From assembly GCA_013397455.1 (NCBI GenBank), contig VYZB01000537.1:253458-317457 (forward strand): a stretch of DNA of 64,000 nucleotides. Direction: 5' to 3'. Every line of letters begins with the position of its first letter. The first letter of the stretch is position 1. Shown piece after piece: positions 49,364 to 62,227 of the stretch. Below the pieces are notes generated by a model that saw only the letters and a program-made list of their open reading frames with translations, ran no database searches and was not told the origin of the DNA. Source of the stretch: Crotophaga sulcirostris. Taxonomy: Eukaryota; Chordata; Aves; Cuculiformes; Crotophagidae. The position numbers and the translations under genes were made by a program.

Positions 49364-49467
49364 ACCTTTAGGGCGGGGCAGCCCTGGCTGTGGGGCTGAA
49401 CCAAAAATGACGGCAAATAAACTCTCTGAAACTCGTTGTTGTGCTCCTTTATTTCAGCACTGGGCGC

Positions 49468-50057
49468 NNNNNNNNNNNNNNNNNNNNNNNNNNNNNNNNN
49501 NNNNNNNNNNNNNNNNNNNNNNNNNNNNNNNNNNNNNNNNNNNNNNNNNNNNNNNNNNNNNNNNNNNNNNNNNNNNNNNNNNNNNNNNNNNNNNNNNNNN
49601 NNNNNNNNNNNNNNNNNNNNNNNNNNNNNNNNNNNNNNNNNNNNNNNNNNNNNNNNNNNNNNNNNNNNNNNNNNNNNNNNNNNNNNNNNNNNNNNNNNNN
49701 NNNNNNNNNNNNNNNNNNNNNNNNNNNNNNNNNNNNNNNNNNNNNNNNNNNNNNNNNNNNNNNNNNNNNNNNNNNNNNNNNNNNNNNNNNNNNNNNNNNN
49801 NNNNNNNNNNNNNNNNNNNNNNNNNNNNNNNNNNNNNNNNNNNNNNNNNNNNNNNNNNNNNNNNNNNNNNNNNNNNNNNNNNNNNNNNNNNNNNNNNNNN
49901 NNNNNNNNNNNNNNNNNNNNNNNNNNNNNNNNNNNNNNNNNNNNNNNNNNNNNNNNNNNNNNNNNNNNNNNNNNNNNNNNNNNNNNNNNNNNNNNNNNNN
50001 NNNNNNNNNNNNNNNNNNNNNNNNNNNNNNNNNNNNNNNNNNNNNNNNNNNNNNNNN
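49468..50057. other. Assembly gap (590 N)
   Basis: Run of unknown bases next to the GC-rich promoter. The right side resumes inside a minus-oriented CR1, so the gap hides at least the 3' tail of that CR1. Open frames drawn through it are meaningless. Confidence 1.
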
Positions 50058-50535
50058 AAGAACTTCCTAATGTTTCATCTAAATCTTCCCCCTTTTAAAG
50101 CCATTCCCCCTTGTCCTGTCACTCCAGGTCCTTGGAAAAAATCCCTCCCCAGGTTTCCTGGAGCCCCTTCAGGTGCTGGAAGGCTGCTCTAAGGTCTCCC
50201 TGGAGCTTTCTCTTCTCCAGGCTGAACAACCACAACTCTCTCAGCCTCTTCTCGTAGCAGAGGTTCTCCAGCCCTCTGATCATCTCTGTGGTCTCCTCTT
50301 GAACTCGCTCCAACAGCTCCATGTCCTTCCTGTGCTGAGGACTCCAGAACTGGACACAGGACTCCAAGTGGGGTCTCACCAGAATAGAGTAGAGGGGCAA
50401 GATCCCCTTCCTCACCCTGCTGGCCACACTGCTTTGGATGCAGCCCAGGACACAGCTGGCCTTCACATTGACAGCTCATGTTGAGCTTCTCATCCAGCAA
50501 TGCCCCCAGGTCCTTCTCCTCAGGGTTTCTCTCAA
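50058..50535 (-). mobile_element. CR1 LINE fragment, 3' end lost in assembly gap
   Basis: Starts inside the 3' UTR at the gap edge and continues through the ORF2 end to CTTCTCCTCAGGGTTTCTCT. Confidence 0.93.
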
Positions 50536-52411
50536 TCCAAACAAGAAGCTTTGGACCAAAAAAAAAAGTCTTGCAGGTTTCAATCCTCAAGCTAAATCTT
50601 AAGCAAAGTTACAAAGAGTTTTGTCGTAGATTGAGTTGTGCATAGGAAGTGCATTGCTTACTGTGGCAGTGAGCTCCACAAGTTCATTAGTGCAGAATAA
50701 AGAAAAAAGAAAACTTATATGCTTTCCCTCATTTTAGGTTTCCCCTGTTCCTAGACAACCATCTTCTTCTTACATTGCATGAGAAAGTAAAGGAGGGGAT
50801 GAGAAGAATAACTGCTAGGACATCTCCAAATACAGGTCCCTGTGAGATAAACACTGCTCCTCATGGAAAAACAATTTAATGTTGGGTACAAGGGATTCCT
50901 GTTGACTGCAGTGGATCTCCAACATGGGTCATAACAGCCAGGTGAGCCTTGAGAGTTCAGTGTTGCATAATTGTCTTCACTGTGTTTGTAATGTCACACT
51001 TGTCTTAAAAAAAACCCAAAACAAAAAGAGACAGATATCAAAACACCTTATGGACATTATCCATTGGCTTTTATTGTTGTGCTTCAGGGAAACATTATAA
51101 CTGCAATAAAGCTACCCCAAATTACCTTCCTTCATTATCTCACTGGCCATAAATGTTAAAATCCTTAATTATATTTACTCCTTTTCAGCTAAACACCCCA
51201 TGCTTCCTCTCACAGCGCTCTGGGCACAGAGGCTGCCCTGCAAAGGTGGCTCTTCTCCAGATGGTGCACGTCTAGGGCTGTGTTCAGAGAGGGACAGCAA
51301 ATGCAACGGTTGAAAAGCCCAGGGCCACATGGAAAATCCTGAAAGGGAAAGAGGGATCCTAGCTGAGAGTTTGTTTTGTGAGGCTTTTGGATTTGTTGTG
51401 GCTTAGGAGAACAGTTTCTGAATTACCACAGCTACAAAGCCAAGGACAAGCTGCTTGAGGACAGCGGCTACTTACTCCCTGTTGGACTGCTGTAGCTGTT
51501 TCAAGGTTTCATGATATCTAGGATATTCTCTTTCTCAAAACCATGCCATTTTATAGTCTACATCTGCAGGTTTTGCCTTCTGCAAACAGGGAGAGTCACT
51601 TTTTTGATGTGAACCTTGCACTCCTCAACTGCAGGACTATCAGCACCCACTTTCATCCCACACTGGAGCTTCCAGTGACCACAGTACCACCATGGGCCAT
51701 CCCAGCAGCTGAGTGCCACCCCTGTACCCACCACCCACCTGCAGTGTCTAGTCACGTACAGCAGACAGCATGGGAGGGTTGATCCTACTCCAGCTGCCAT
51801 CTGTACACGAGGAGCACAGAAGCATTCGATGAGCACAGAAGCACCATCAGCCAGGAGCTGAGCCCATACAAACATCCTCAGTGTTCACCGCAAGACAGAA
51901 ACATCAGCTGTTTTGTGGAGCACAGACCTCTTTGAAACAGCTTCCTGTGTGCAAAAGACTGTTGCAATGACGCAGGACAGTCCTGCTGTCTCTCACTCAA
52001 CTGTCGTGAGGGTTTTCCTACTGGGCCCACCACTTTTGGGAAGAGAGGGCAGTTGGGTCATCCTCAAAGGAGGTGGGACACTCTTTCCCCAGTTGAGTTG
52101 CAGAAATGTCTGTCTTTAGCTGGAGCTTGTTCAAAGGGCTGTTAAAGGGCTTCGAGCTATCTGTAGTCTGGACAAGCTTTGTGCTATGGAAAAGCTGGGA
52201 GGTCTTAGAGAGATAAAAACCTGCAAAGAACCTTTAATGCTAGATCTTGACTTTGCCTGAGTCTGACATCCTGCAGCCACCCAAGGAGGAACACCCTGCC
52301 TCCAAGCCAGGTTACTACTGCAGCCAGAAACACCTAAAGGAACAGAGCCCTATCAGGACCTGGTACTGCTTTTTTGGCTTTCCTGTCACTCAGCTGACAG
52401 CTGTTGGATAC
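50536..52411. other. Intergenic, nothing recognised
   Basis: Between the LRGUK promoter and the EXOC4 3' end; no exon or repeat identified. Confidence 0.5.
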
Positions 52412-52510
52412 TCAGGGCACGGCATCCACAGCTTCTCTGGACAATCTGTTCCAGTGTCTCACCACCCCCACAGTAAAAGATTTCTTCCTAATATCTCACT
52501 CAAATCTTTT
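52412..52510 (-). mobile_element. Small CR1 fragment
   Basis: CACGGCATCCACAGCTTCTC through TTTCTTCCTAATATCTCACT, an internal piece of the 3' UTR without tail. Confidence 0.8.
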
Positions 52511-52695
52511 ACACAACAGAGATTACATATACAAAGTAAGATTCTGAAGTAGATGCCTTACAGATAAATTGCTTATTGACCTATACTGATTGCTCCTGAA
52601 AATTCAGCATTTACCTGCAAATGCTGTGGTGCAATGTCATAAACATCATCTTCTTTTTCTCTGATTAATGTATTTCCAGAGAGCTCTGTTGCAAC

Positions 52696-52745
52696 CAGAT
52701 GATCTTTAAGGTCCCTTCCAACCCAAACCATTCTATGATTCTATA
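52696..52745 (+). mobile_element. CR1 LINE terminal 50 bp
   Basis: CCAGATGATCTTTAAGGTCC, then CCATTCTATGATTCTATA; an extreme 5' truncation. Confidence 0.85.
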
Positions 52746-52917
52746 ATTCAGAATCTCACAATTGCTCTGGAGGCTTCAACATCTGTGGTGGGTGGTGGTG
52801 ACAGCCACCAAATGCAGATACTGCCTGGCAGAACCCACCCACCCCAAAAGCACAGTAGTAACACTTGGCTGTGCCTGGGCTTAAATCCCTTTGTGTGCAT
52901 GTAAATATATGCCTTTC

Positions 52918-52944
52918 TTTTTTTTTTGTTTTGTTTTGTTTTGT
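52918..52944 (+). repeat. (TTTTG)n microsatellite
   Basis: T-run followed by four TTTTG units. Confidence 0.85.
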
Positions 52945-53607
52945 CCATTGCTCTGCCTTTGCAACCTGGAAACCAGCCAAATGCCTCACTATTCCCCAGG
53001 CTCTGCACAGGCAGGTTAACATCAAAAGAGTGGCAAGCAGATGGATGGAATGAAGGCAGCTGAGATGCTTGCATTAGCGTGCAGTGGGTTTACGGGAAGA
53101 TACTTGCCCGAGCTCTAAACTCTCCAAGAGGCAAAGGCCACACGTAATCAAATTAATAGCTAGCTGGGCAGCTTGTCCTTGTAAGATGGGGCTGGAGATT
53201 TCATGGGAACAGATGAGAGGAAAAGGGCAGGTCCAAATGCAGCTTACATGGACTGCCATCGAGCTTGGAGCAGAGCCAGCAGGGCTAATGAGTTCTCTGC
53301 ATGGAAGTGTCCCAGAGTTTTATTTCCCACCATCTGGAAAATGCCTGCCCTTCCACTGGGATTTGTGACCATTCAGATAGGAGAAAGGATTAGTAAAACC
53401 TCAGAAACACACTTGTCCTCCCTCCCTGCCTCCCCCCACCCCATCTGCTTGGCTTGGCAGTGCAGGGACCCACTGCCTGCTCACGCACTCCGAGATGAAA
53501 TGGCTCCTTTAAGACCCCTTTCCATGGAGGATGGCAACTGGAGTGAAATTAGATTTGTGTATCTTTTTGGGATCGTGACAGATTGCTCCTGAATTGCTCA
53601 CATTCAG

Positions 53608-53950
53608 AGAAAGGTAACGAAGCTGGTGAAGGGGCTGGAGCACAGCGGTTATGAAAAGCAGCTGAGGGAAATGGGGTCCTTCAGCACAGAGGGAAGGAGG
53701 CTGAGGGAGACCTCCTCGCTCTCTACAACTGCCTGAAAGAAGGTTGTAGCAACGTGGGTGTTGGTCTCTTCTCCCAAGTGACAGGTGATGGGATGAGAGG
53801 AAATGGCTTCATGTTGCGCCAGGGGGATTCAGATTAGACATCAGGAAAGATTTCTTCACTGGAAGGGTTCTCAGGCCCTGGCAGAGGCTGCCCAGGGAGG
53901 TAGTGGAGTCCCCATCCCTTGAGGGGTTTAAAAGACAGGTAGATGAAGTG
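53608..53950 (+). mobile_element. CR1 LINE fragment lacking its tail
   Basis: GGTAACGAAGCTGGTGAAGG through GGGGTTTAAAAGACAGGTAG; the last 100 bp and the tail are missing. Confidence 0.9.
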
Positions 53951-55462
53951 CTTTTGGTGTCCTCCCAGCCAACCTCTCTGCATTTGGTAACATGGACTCT
54001 CTTGATCCAATGAAAAGATGGGGAAAGGACGGCACAAGGGATTCCCTCTGGTTGCCCAGAGCTTTTGGGGTAATCTACTCACGTTTATGGAATCATTAAA
54101 AACACAGGAGCTGTTCAAAGAGTGTCCTTCTTCTCTAATCAGCTGGGAAGGAGCTAATCATGCAGATGAGGGACTTTTACAGTTCCCCTAAACGCCTGGG
54201 CTTCTCTTCTGAGTGATTAACGAGCAACAGCTTGTATGCAGGCTGTTATTCACCACCTCATCTGACACTTTCCTGCTCTTCATGTGAGAAGGGAGATTTC
54301 TGGATGCACCAAGGAGAGATAAATCTTCAAGCCAGCGTTCAATCAGGGCAAAGAGAATGGCTGGGTGGTAGCCAGGAGGGTAAGAGAAGGGGCAACCCAC
54401 ATCATGGCCAGCCTGGGCCAGTGAAGATCAGTGGGTTGAAGTAGATTCAGCCCCCGGGTTGTATCTCAAAGAACCCTCACTGCACTCAGCTTCTCAAGCT
54501 GAAAGATTAAAGGGGATGGAGTAGTTTAGGCAGGTGAGAAGTGACTCTGGCTGTGCTAATGAAGGAAAACTCGTTAATCTGCTGTTCCCTCATTGCTGAA
54601 AGGGCTGCTGTGGCACAGAGGGTGAGAGATGTTTCCCCAGACATTCAATCTTGATGTCACATTTACAACAGTGCTTTGCTGTGGTGCAAAACGTTCCCCA
54701 AATCCTCCTGGCTCTGGAACAGCAAACACTGTTTAAAAAAAAAACCCCAAAACCAGAACTGAAGCTCTAAATCAGCAGTTATTATCCTAATAAAACCTTC
54801 CCACTATTGACAGAGGAAGCATTTCATACTCTGAAGTGTTAATGGCAAATGCTGGCTTTAAATACATTGATTTACTATTCAATTATAAAAACAATCAGCT
54901 CCCAAATACATGCCACATGCAAAGCAGATTTATAGGTAGCCCTTGCAGCCTGATGGCTCTTTGCACTTACAAAAGCCCCATGCAAATCCACTGGGTGACT
55001 CACCAAGAAGCACCAAACACTAAAGGGACCCAGGTGGGTGTAGGGAGGAAGGGGAAATCTGAAATGTTGCCTTGGTGCTCCTGAGCAGGAAGAGAAGCAA
55101 TGGGCAGCTTCCATGCTGCTCAAGCCATGCCAAACCTGGCCGTGCAGGTCCTCGTTTTCATGGTGATGGGGCAGAGGTGTGAGCCTATTTGGCATCTTTC
55201 CTTCAACTTATTTCTGTGGTTGCATTATTGGCATTCAGCCTGCTGGGAGCACAGCCAGCCTCCCTAAATCAATTCCCTGCAGCCAGTGGCTTGTGTTTAC
55301 TCATTTCCACTTGATCCTCTTGTGTTTCGTACTGCGCCTCCCTGAGCTTTTCCACTGGGAGCTTGCATGGGTCTGTGTGCATCACATCAGAGCTGGCTGC
55401 CTTGAAATTGGAGAAGGCCCCAATGTGGGGACAGCTGCCTGCACACTGCATGAGCGAAGCAA
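53951..55462. other. Intergenic, nothing recognised
   Basis: Unique sequence. Confidence 0.5.
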
Positions 55463-55840
55463 TCATAGAATGGGTTGGGTTGGAAGGGACCTTAAAGATT
55501 ATCCAGTTCCAACCACACTGCCGTGGGCAAGGACACCTCCCACTGGGTCAGGGTGCTCACAGCCCCATCCAACCTGGCCTTGAACACCTCCACTTCCCTG
55601 GGCAACCTGTGCCAGTGCCTCCCCACCCTCACTGGAAAACATTTCTTCTTAATATCTAATCTAAATCTCTGCTCTTTCGGCTTAAAACCATTCCCCCTCA
55701 TCCTGTCCCTGCACTCCCTGGTCAAGAGTCCCTCCTCAGCTTTCCTGGAGCCCCTTCAAGTACTGGGAGGCTGCTCTAAGGTCCTCCTGTTGCCTTCTCT
55801 TCCGTGGGCTGAACTCTCTCAGCCTGTCCTTGTAATGGTC
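55463..55840 (-). mobile_element. CR1 LINE 3' fragment
   Basis: Begins ATCATAGAATGGGTTGGGTT; main subfamily, with a short deletion near 55592. Confidence 0.93.
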
Positions 55841-56427
55841 TTAAAATTCTTGTATCAGGGGCTGGAGGGGCTTGGGGGAGGCCAGATCTCCAGTCTGAGT
55901 CTTCTGGGGACTTCCCATGGGGTCAAGGTGCCAGCAGCGCATCCATTCCCCAATGTCTGTCCCAAACCCTGGCGATGAGATTACCTTACTTCAGTCTAAC
56001 ACCCTGTCTGCTTCCAACTCCTCATATCCCAGAAACTCTGCCGTCCTATGGTCCCTTGCTGGTGGTGGTGGGATGTGCTGCTAGCTTGGGGACAAACAAG
56101 GCACCATGGGTGTCTTAAAAACTGTCCCTTAGCATGGGGGAACAAAGGCTCTGACAGCCAGTTCTGCTGGAGATACATCGAGAGAGCTGATGTCTGGTTA
56201 TTACAGAGCTGGTGGAGTTAGGTGTGTTCAGAACCACAAAGCCACTGCAGTGTCGTGTGTCACTGTTAAGGTGTCTTTAACAGGGCAGGGACCTACAAAC
56301 AACACTGCTACCATGGGAAGGAGAGACCTAAGGAGAGGTATTTCATCTCCAGGCTGGGTCTTCTTGCATCTTTCCCCCTGAGGACCAGGAAAACACAAAC
56401 TATATGATACAAATATTCCCAGTTCTC

Positions 56428-56672
56428 GTAGAATCATAGAATGTCCTGAGTCGGAAGGGACCCACAAGGATCATCGAGTCCAGCTCCTGTCCCTGCACAG
56501 GACAACCCCAACGTTCACACCGTGGGGCTGAGGGCACTGGCCAGATGCTTCTGGAATATTGTCAGGCTTGGTGCTGTGACTGCTTCCCTGGGGAGCTGTT
56601 CCAGTGCTCCACCACCCTCTGGGTGAAGGAACCTTTTCCTAATGTCCAACCTAACCCTCCCCTAGGGAGGAT
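56428..56672 (-). mobile_element. CR1 LINE 3' fragment, divergent subfamily
   Basis: Begins GTAGAATCATAGAATGTCCT, then GAGTCGGAAGGGACCCACAA and GGATCATCGAGTCCAGCTCC, a subfamily seen only here in the window. Confidence 0.9.
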
Positions 56673-58187
56673 TCTCCATCAGTCTTGCTGTGGTGGATTT
56701 TAGTCCCTCCACCGCTCAGCCTGGCCTGCTTGTTCTTGTCAGCATCCAGCGATGGAAGGGGGGCTTGACAAAGAGTGAGAGCAGTGGCTTTGCCTCAGCT
56801 GAGTGGCAGAGGCATGAAAAATAACCATGTTATTCATTTAAGTCACCGCAGCCCTTGGGAAGTGCTCAGCACCAGAGTCAGGATTCAGGCTGCTCTTTCT
56901 CTTTTCCCCAGACCTGCTTTCACTTCTCCAGTTGTCAGAGCCAGGATGATGGCTGAGCGCCTCCGGATGAGCACACTGATCTGTAGCAGCAGAGAGAGTG
57001 ATTTGTCTGTGCCAAATATATTTCATGCTGCACCTCAGAAGAGGAAATTACAAACACTGAAGTCCAAGACCCTAACAGTCCAATTTTCTCCACTGATTGC
57101 CACTGTGCCTAAGCCTAACAGAGTAAATAACGGACACCGAAGCAATGAACTTCTCAATAAATTGCTCCTGATGAATTTCACACAGGTCATCCAAAAGCAA
57201 ATTTAATGATTACATGCTGGCCGTGGCTACCTCATTTTTTTTTTTTTTCCTGGCTCAGTTGTTAGATCCAATCAGCAAAGGAAGGAACAGAAAATGAAAT
57301 AAAATGCCTCATTTCTGAGCACGCTCCCTATTGGATGCAAAAAGCTGAAACGTGAACTGCAGGGCACAGGCAGCTCCAGCTTGGATTGACAAGACGGCTT
57401 TGCGCGATAATGAGAGAGCAGGGCTTGTACACGAGGGATCATGGCCTGGAGAGCAACATTTGACTTCCCTGCATCTCAGTTTCCTTTCGAGTTTATCATC
57501 CATCACGCCTGTTTGGAGTGCAAATTCTTCAGGGCAGAACATTCCCTGCTGCGCTCGTCGACAGTGGTGGACATCCAGCCTTGCCCGAGGCTCAAGTTGC
57601 TACTGTGATATAATTGATGTGGGTCACTGGGCATTTAAAGCATGGTAGGACGAATCCTTGGGTAATAAATTCCTGAAACTGGAGCACAGTCAGATTTGTG
57701 GCCAAGGTCTGCAGTGATGGACGGGACTTGTGTATCGTAGTGTGTGTCCACTATGGGAATTAATCCGCAGGACCAAGGATCAACGTGCAAGCAACCATTT
57801 GTGTGATGTCTCCATGTCGCAGCTCAGTATAAACGACTCCCTTTCACCCTTCCAAAAAAGCTCCCCACGTGTCTAAGAGCAACAGAATCAACATTACTGC
57901 AATGCTAATTTCCTCCTGGCAGCTCTCCTCTGCTCCCTCTCTGATTGCCCCCCCCTTTATTCCCTTCTACCACATTCAAAAAGAAATTTGCAATTATGAC
58001 TCATGCTAATAAAATAAAAATGCAGCCAATAAAAGGCACAAAGAGAGTCTCGGTGGGACAACTCCTCAGCAAACCTTTTGAGCTGGTGCTGTCTCTGAAT
58101 GGCCGTGCTCATCACATGTATGGCAGATGAGGAGTTTGGGGGACCCACATCATGATATCCCTGGGGGGCTTTATCTTTTTATCACTG
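56673..58187. other. Intergenic, nothing recognised
   Basis: Holds the longest open frame outside repeats (56775-57206, plus strand, 143 codons), without recognisable homology, and a T-run at 57235-57250. Confidence 0.45.
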
Positions 58188-58752
58188 AATCATAGAATGG
58201 TTTGGGTTGGGAGGGACCTTAAACATCATCCAGTTCGAATGCCCCTGCCCCTCTCACTGAATCTGGTTGCTTAAGACCCCATCCAACCTGGCCTTGAACA
58301 CCTGCAGGGATGGGGCAGCCATGACTTTTCTGGGCAACCTGTGCCACTGTCTCTCCACCCTCATCAAAAAGAATTTCTTCCTAATGTCTGATCTCAATTT
58401 TCCCCTTTCAAATTTAAATCCATTCCCTCTTGTCGTATCACTACAAGCCCTTGGAAATAGTCCCGCCCCACCTTTCCTGGAGCCCCTTCAGGTGCTGGAA
58501 GACTGCTCTAAGGTCCTTCCAGAGCCTTCTCTTCTCCAGCTGAACAACCCCAACTCTCTCAGCCTGTCCTCGTAGTGCGCTCCAGCCCATCTTTTTGGCT
58601 TTTTCTGGACCCGTTCCAACAGTTCCATCTCCTTCTTCTGTTGGGGATTCCAAAACTGGACACAGGACTCTAGGTGGGTTCTCAAGAGAGCGGAGTAGAG
58701 GGGGAGAATCCCCTCCCTTTTCCTGCTGTCCACACTGCTTTGGATGCAGCCC
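58188..58752 (-). mobile_element. CR1 LINE, 0.57 kb
   Basis: Begins ATCATAGAATGGTTTGGGTT; 3' UTR and ORF2 end. Confidence 0.94.
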
Positions 58753-59566
58753 AGGAACTGGTTGATCTGTCTGTCTTCCCATTTATCTCTGCATGTGTGT
58801 ACATACATATATGTGTCTGTATCTCTGTCAGACAGGCAGGTTTATATCATCCTTAATCAGAGGACTTCAAGAGGAAGGAGGCACTTGGGCAAGGACAAGC
58901 TGGTGATGGATACGCAACTGTGAAAAGAACCAGAGCAATTTGCTTTCCCTTCCACTTCTGCTCTGGTGTCTGGCATAGGCTTCAAAATAGCGCGATAATT
59001 AAAACTCAGTAAAGATTACGAGGCTGTAAAGATTGTAAATTGTGAAGCCCTCATGAACTTTTACAGCCCCCATGAAAACATTTCAGTTTGCAGGTTGAAG
59101 GAGTATTTCCTTGTCTCTTTAAGAACCAAAGGGCCACATCCATCTGAGGATTACACTAAGAGCTGGCAGCATTTCATGTAGCATTACAAACTACAATCTC
59201 TCTATGCCTTGTCCAGAAGCCATCGTGTCCTGCAGAGTCATCTCAGGACAGCAAAAGGAAGCAAGAGCTGGTGCAGAAACAGAACCAGAGGTCTCACAGA
59301 GGTCCTGTAAGAAGGCACCAATCTGAGGACTGGGTTTAAATCACGCTCTGCATGGCTCAGATCTAGAAGGGGGTTCCTGGGTCTGATACGCTCAGATGGT
59401 TTGGTCCCTTTGGGAATCTGTCTTCTGCTGTGAATGTGTAATAAATGCCCCACCTGTGAGACTGCGTTCCATAGGCTGGGATGGAGAATTTGTTACCAGA
59501 GAACAATACACAGAAGAAAGGAAAAAGAAATGCTGGCAGGGTAGTGTCAGGAAGTGTCACAAGGTC

Positions 59567-59823
59567 TGACCCTGGTTTTAAACTAAGGGAGGTTAGATTT
59601 AGACTGGATATAAGGAAGAGATTTTTTACAATGAGGGTGGTGAGACACTGGCATATGTTGCCTCAGGAGGTTGTGGAGGCCTCATCTCTGGAAACATTCA
59701 AGGTCAGGTTGGATGGGGCTCTGAGCAACCTGATTGAGTTAAAGATGTCCCTGCTCCTGCAGGGCTGCTGGACTACAAGATCTGTAAAGGTCCTTTCCAA
59801 CCCAAAGCATTCAGTGATTCTCT
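59567..59823 (+). mobile_element. CR1 LINE 3' fragment
   Basis: From GACCCTGGTTTTAAACTAAG to GCATTCAGTGATTCTCTC; older subfamily like 17313-17745. Confidence 0.92.
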
Positions 59824-61678
59824 CAGGAGACTTGTGCTTCTGTTGAATCTATAAGAGCTGATAAGCTCAGAAAGGCCAGAGCCTGCCAAATCCACCCAAG
59901 ACCCTGAGCACACCTGAGCATCAGCAAGGGCCTGCATGACTCGGACCACACCTGTGAGGCTGGTGGCTGCTCTGTGATGAAGAGTAGAGGGTTACAGAGC
60001 TCCTTACACATCACTTCTGTACCTCAAAGGGTCTGAAATCTCTCTGACATGTGCTGAGCAGCTGCGTTACCTTCCTCCAAAGTCTGGATATGGAATAGCC
60101 TGCTTGCCTGTATCTGCACTGCAGCACATGGTGATGGTTGAGCAGGTGAATACAGATCTCGTGTGTTACCCCAGAAAGACCTCCACATCATCAAATGTCT
60201 TACCATGATTGTGTTCTTCACCCTCATTCCTGCCAATGCATCAAGGAAAGGAAGGAACTCTTGTACTTAATGGCCAATATCAACATAAGAAAAATGGAGT
60301 TAATTAATAACATGAAGATAGAAACCAGAAGAAGATTCCTAACAACTGGAACTACTGAGTTCTGCTTTTAGCATGGAGGCTGAGATGCTTCTTGTCCAGC
60401 TGGCCTTTGGTAGGTGGGGATGAGACTGAGTGATTCAGAAGACCACATTCACACTGATGTGACCTTGGAGAACACCATATGAATTCGGACCTGAAAGGCA
60501 ATCTTTCAAATACCACAAAAGTCAGTTCTTAAAACCAAAACCAGACAAAACACGAGAGCCTCTGAGGAATCTTTAAGCATCCTTTAATTTTTCCGTTTCA
60601 AGATTGACACACAAGCAGTTACACAGCTCAGAGAGAACCTACCTCAGGACGTGAAACTCAGCTGGGTTGGCAATCTACTTGACAAATACAAGTCTGGAGG
60701 GATGATATAAACCCCTAAGCCTCAGTGAACAGGGAACCTTGGACCAGGTGGCTTTATACAGCCAAGGCAGGGCAGAAACGGTGACCTGAGTGCACTTCAG
60801 ACTGCAGAGCTGGGATCTACCCTCCTCCTGCCCTTGCTGATCATCACTGCTGAGCTCCATAAGCCTGCGGGTCCTTCCACTAAATCGAACGGCAATTACA
60901 AAATGTCTTTTGAGCTGAGGAGACTCATAAGATATATTCAGAAAAAGAGAATTAAGTTTTGCTATTACCTTATATTGGCAATTTTCTCCTACATCCACCA
61001 TCATCCAGTGCAGCATGCGCTGGAGAAACCGATGCCATATGGCTCCGTGATAATGAAAAAGTGGAAATGGAAACAAATGGTCCCATGTTACCTCCCACTA
61101 TGAGAATTGCCTCATCACTACCCAGAGGAATAAGCAACTAGATCTCAGTGCAGTGGAAACAGCAGAAAACTTAATGCATCTACAACTGGAGAACAGGCCT
61201 GGCAGAGCTGAAACAGGCTCCATGCAACAACGCTGTTGGAATGGCTTCAAAACCATCAGGATCTCACGTGTGACCAACAGGTCTGCACTCAACTGTTCTG
61301 GTGCTCTTTAGCGTGGTCCGAGCTTCCATGGAAGGTTCTGACCTAACCCAGTATGAAATCTTCTCTTTTCCCACCCCACCAGAGATCAGCTTGCCTTACG
61401 TCTTAAGGCAAAGCAGCAGCAATAGAGCAAAGCCAAATATCCCACCCTCATCTCCACCAGGATGCCTGTTCCTGCTGTGCAATAACTTTTGAGAGAACCT
61501 ATTAAGGAAGCATTACGTGATTACACATCAACCCCCCCAAAACAACCCCAAAACCAAATCTCACATGTCATGTCCCTTCTCACAATGCCACCCAGATAAT
61601 ATGTACTTTTGCCTTTGATTATAAAAGAAACGCAGAGGCTTGACCCTGCTGCTCAGTTAAAATGAGCGACAGAGCTGA
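59824..61678 (-). other. Probable EXOC4 3' UTR and flank
   Basis: Sequence directly downstream (minus strand) of the EXOC4 stop codon. No repeats recognised. The 3' UTR must lie here in whole or part, but its end is not fixed. Confidence 0.45.
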
Positions 61679-61916
61679 TTACACGGTGGTGATTTTCTTG
61701 TCCTTGGTGGCCTGTTTGATAGCAGCCTGCTCACAAATGATCTCCTTCAACCGTTGCAACCTCATGTTCTGGGTGGTTTGGTCTCCCACGCCCGTCTGGC
61801 TCCGGTGCAGTAAATTCAGGGCATAGATGTATTCCAGCTCAGTGTACTTCACCCCTTGATCCACCACAAGGTTTAAAAGCTCGTCTGCTGTGTTGTAGAG
61901 CATCTCATAATACTGC
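61679..61916 (-). CDS. EXOC4: EXOC4 last coding exon (Sec8 C-terminus)
   Basis: Exocyst complex component 4 (Sec8), a subunit of the octameric tether that docks secretory vesicles at the plasma membrane. Only the final exon lies in this window: one base completing an Arg codon, 78 codons and TAA at 61681-61679. It begins [20 protein letters not shown], continues through [20 protein letters not shown] and [14 protein letters not shown], and ends in KKITTV, the C-terminus I know from vertebrate Sec8. The acceptor is TTTCCAG at 61922-61916. The 3' UTR continues to lower coordinates; no polyadenylation site could be fixed (an ATTAAA on the minus strand near 60585 is one candidate). Upstream exons lie beyond 64000. 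It is transcribed in the same direction as LRGUK, whose start codon is 12.7 kb downstream. Confidence 0.96.
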
Positions 61917-61970
61917 CTGGAAAGCAAGCAAACAAAAAAAACCCCTGCTGGTGGACAGTAATACTTGATC

Positions 61971-62126
61971 ATAGAATCACAGAACCACTAAGGTTGGAAA
62001 AGATCTCAGAGATCATCCAGTCTAACACCACTGTGCCTACTAAACCATGTCTCAAAGTGCCACATCTACATGTTTTTGGAACACCTCCAGGGATGGAGAC
62101 TCCACCACTTCCCTGGGATGCTCCAG
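61971..62126 (-). mobile_element. CR1 LINE 3' fragment
   Basis: Begins ATAGAATCACAGAACCACTA about 50 bp upstream of the EXOC4 exon; truncated after ACTTCCCTGGGATGC. Confidence 0.9.
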
Positions 62127-62227
62127 ACCTTTATTTCTGTAGAATACCATCAACTGTCACTTTTATTCAGCAGTGTCACAAGCAGAGGAGGCTCAATCAT
62201 GTGCTGTACAATGAGGGCACAAACACA

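Larger units (their letters stand above)
49000..49400 (-). promoter_or_regulatory. LRGUK GC-rich promoter / CpG island
   Basis: GC- and CpG-rich block just upstream of the LRGUK start codon, in sharp contrast to the AT-rich introns. It has no TATA box on the minus strand. It holds a YY1-like site (49037-49048), a weak X-box-like site (49060-49073), an inverted CCAAT box (49129-49133) and four tandem ZNF143/Staf-like units (49158-49363). The transcription start is not known; the YY1 position suggests it lies near 49050. Confidence 0.7.

Noticed and set aside
48894..49416. Long overlapping minus-strand frames with repeated TTTPSMH-like blocks.
   Set aside because: The repetition comes from the tandem promoter units in a GC-rich region with few stops; it is not a protein repeat.
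49407..50192. Open frames of more than 200 codons across the N run.
   Set aside because: They are produced by unknown bases read as codons.
52756..53592. Several 60-129 codon frames in the intergenic region.
   Set aside because: They overlap each other on both strands, cross simple repeats and match no family I know.
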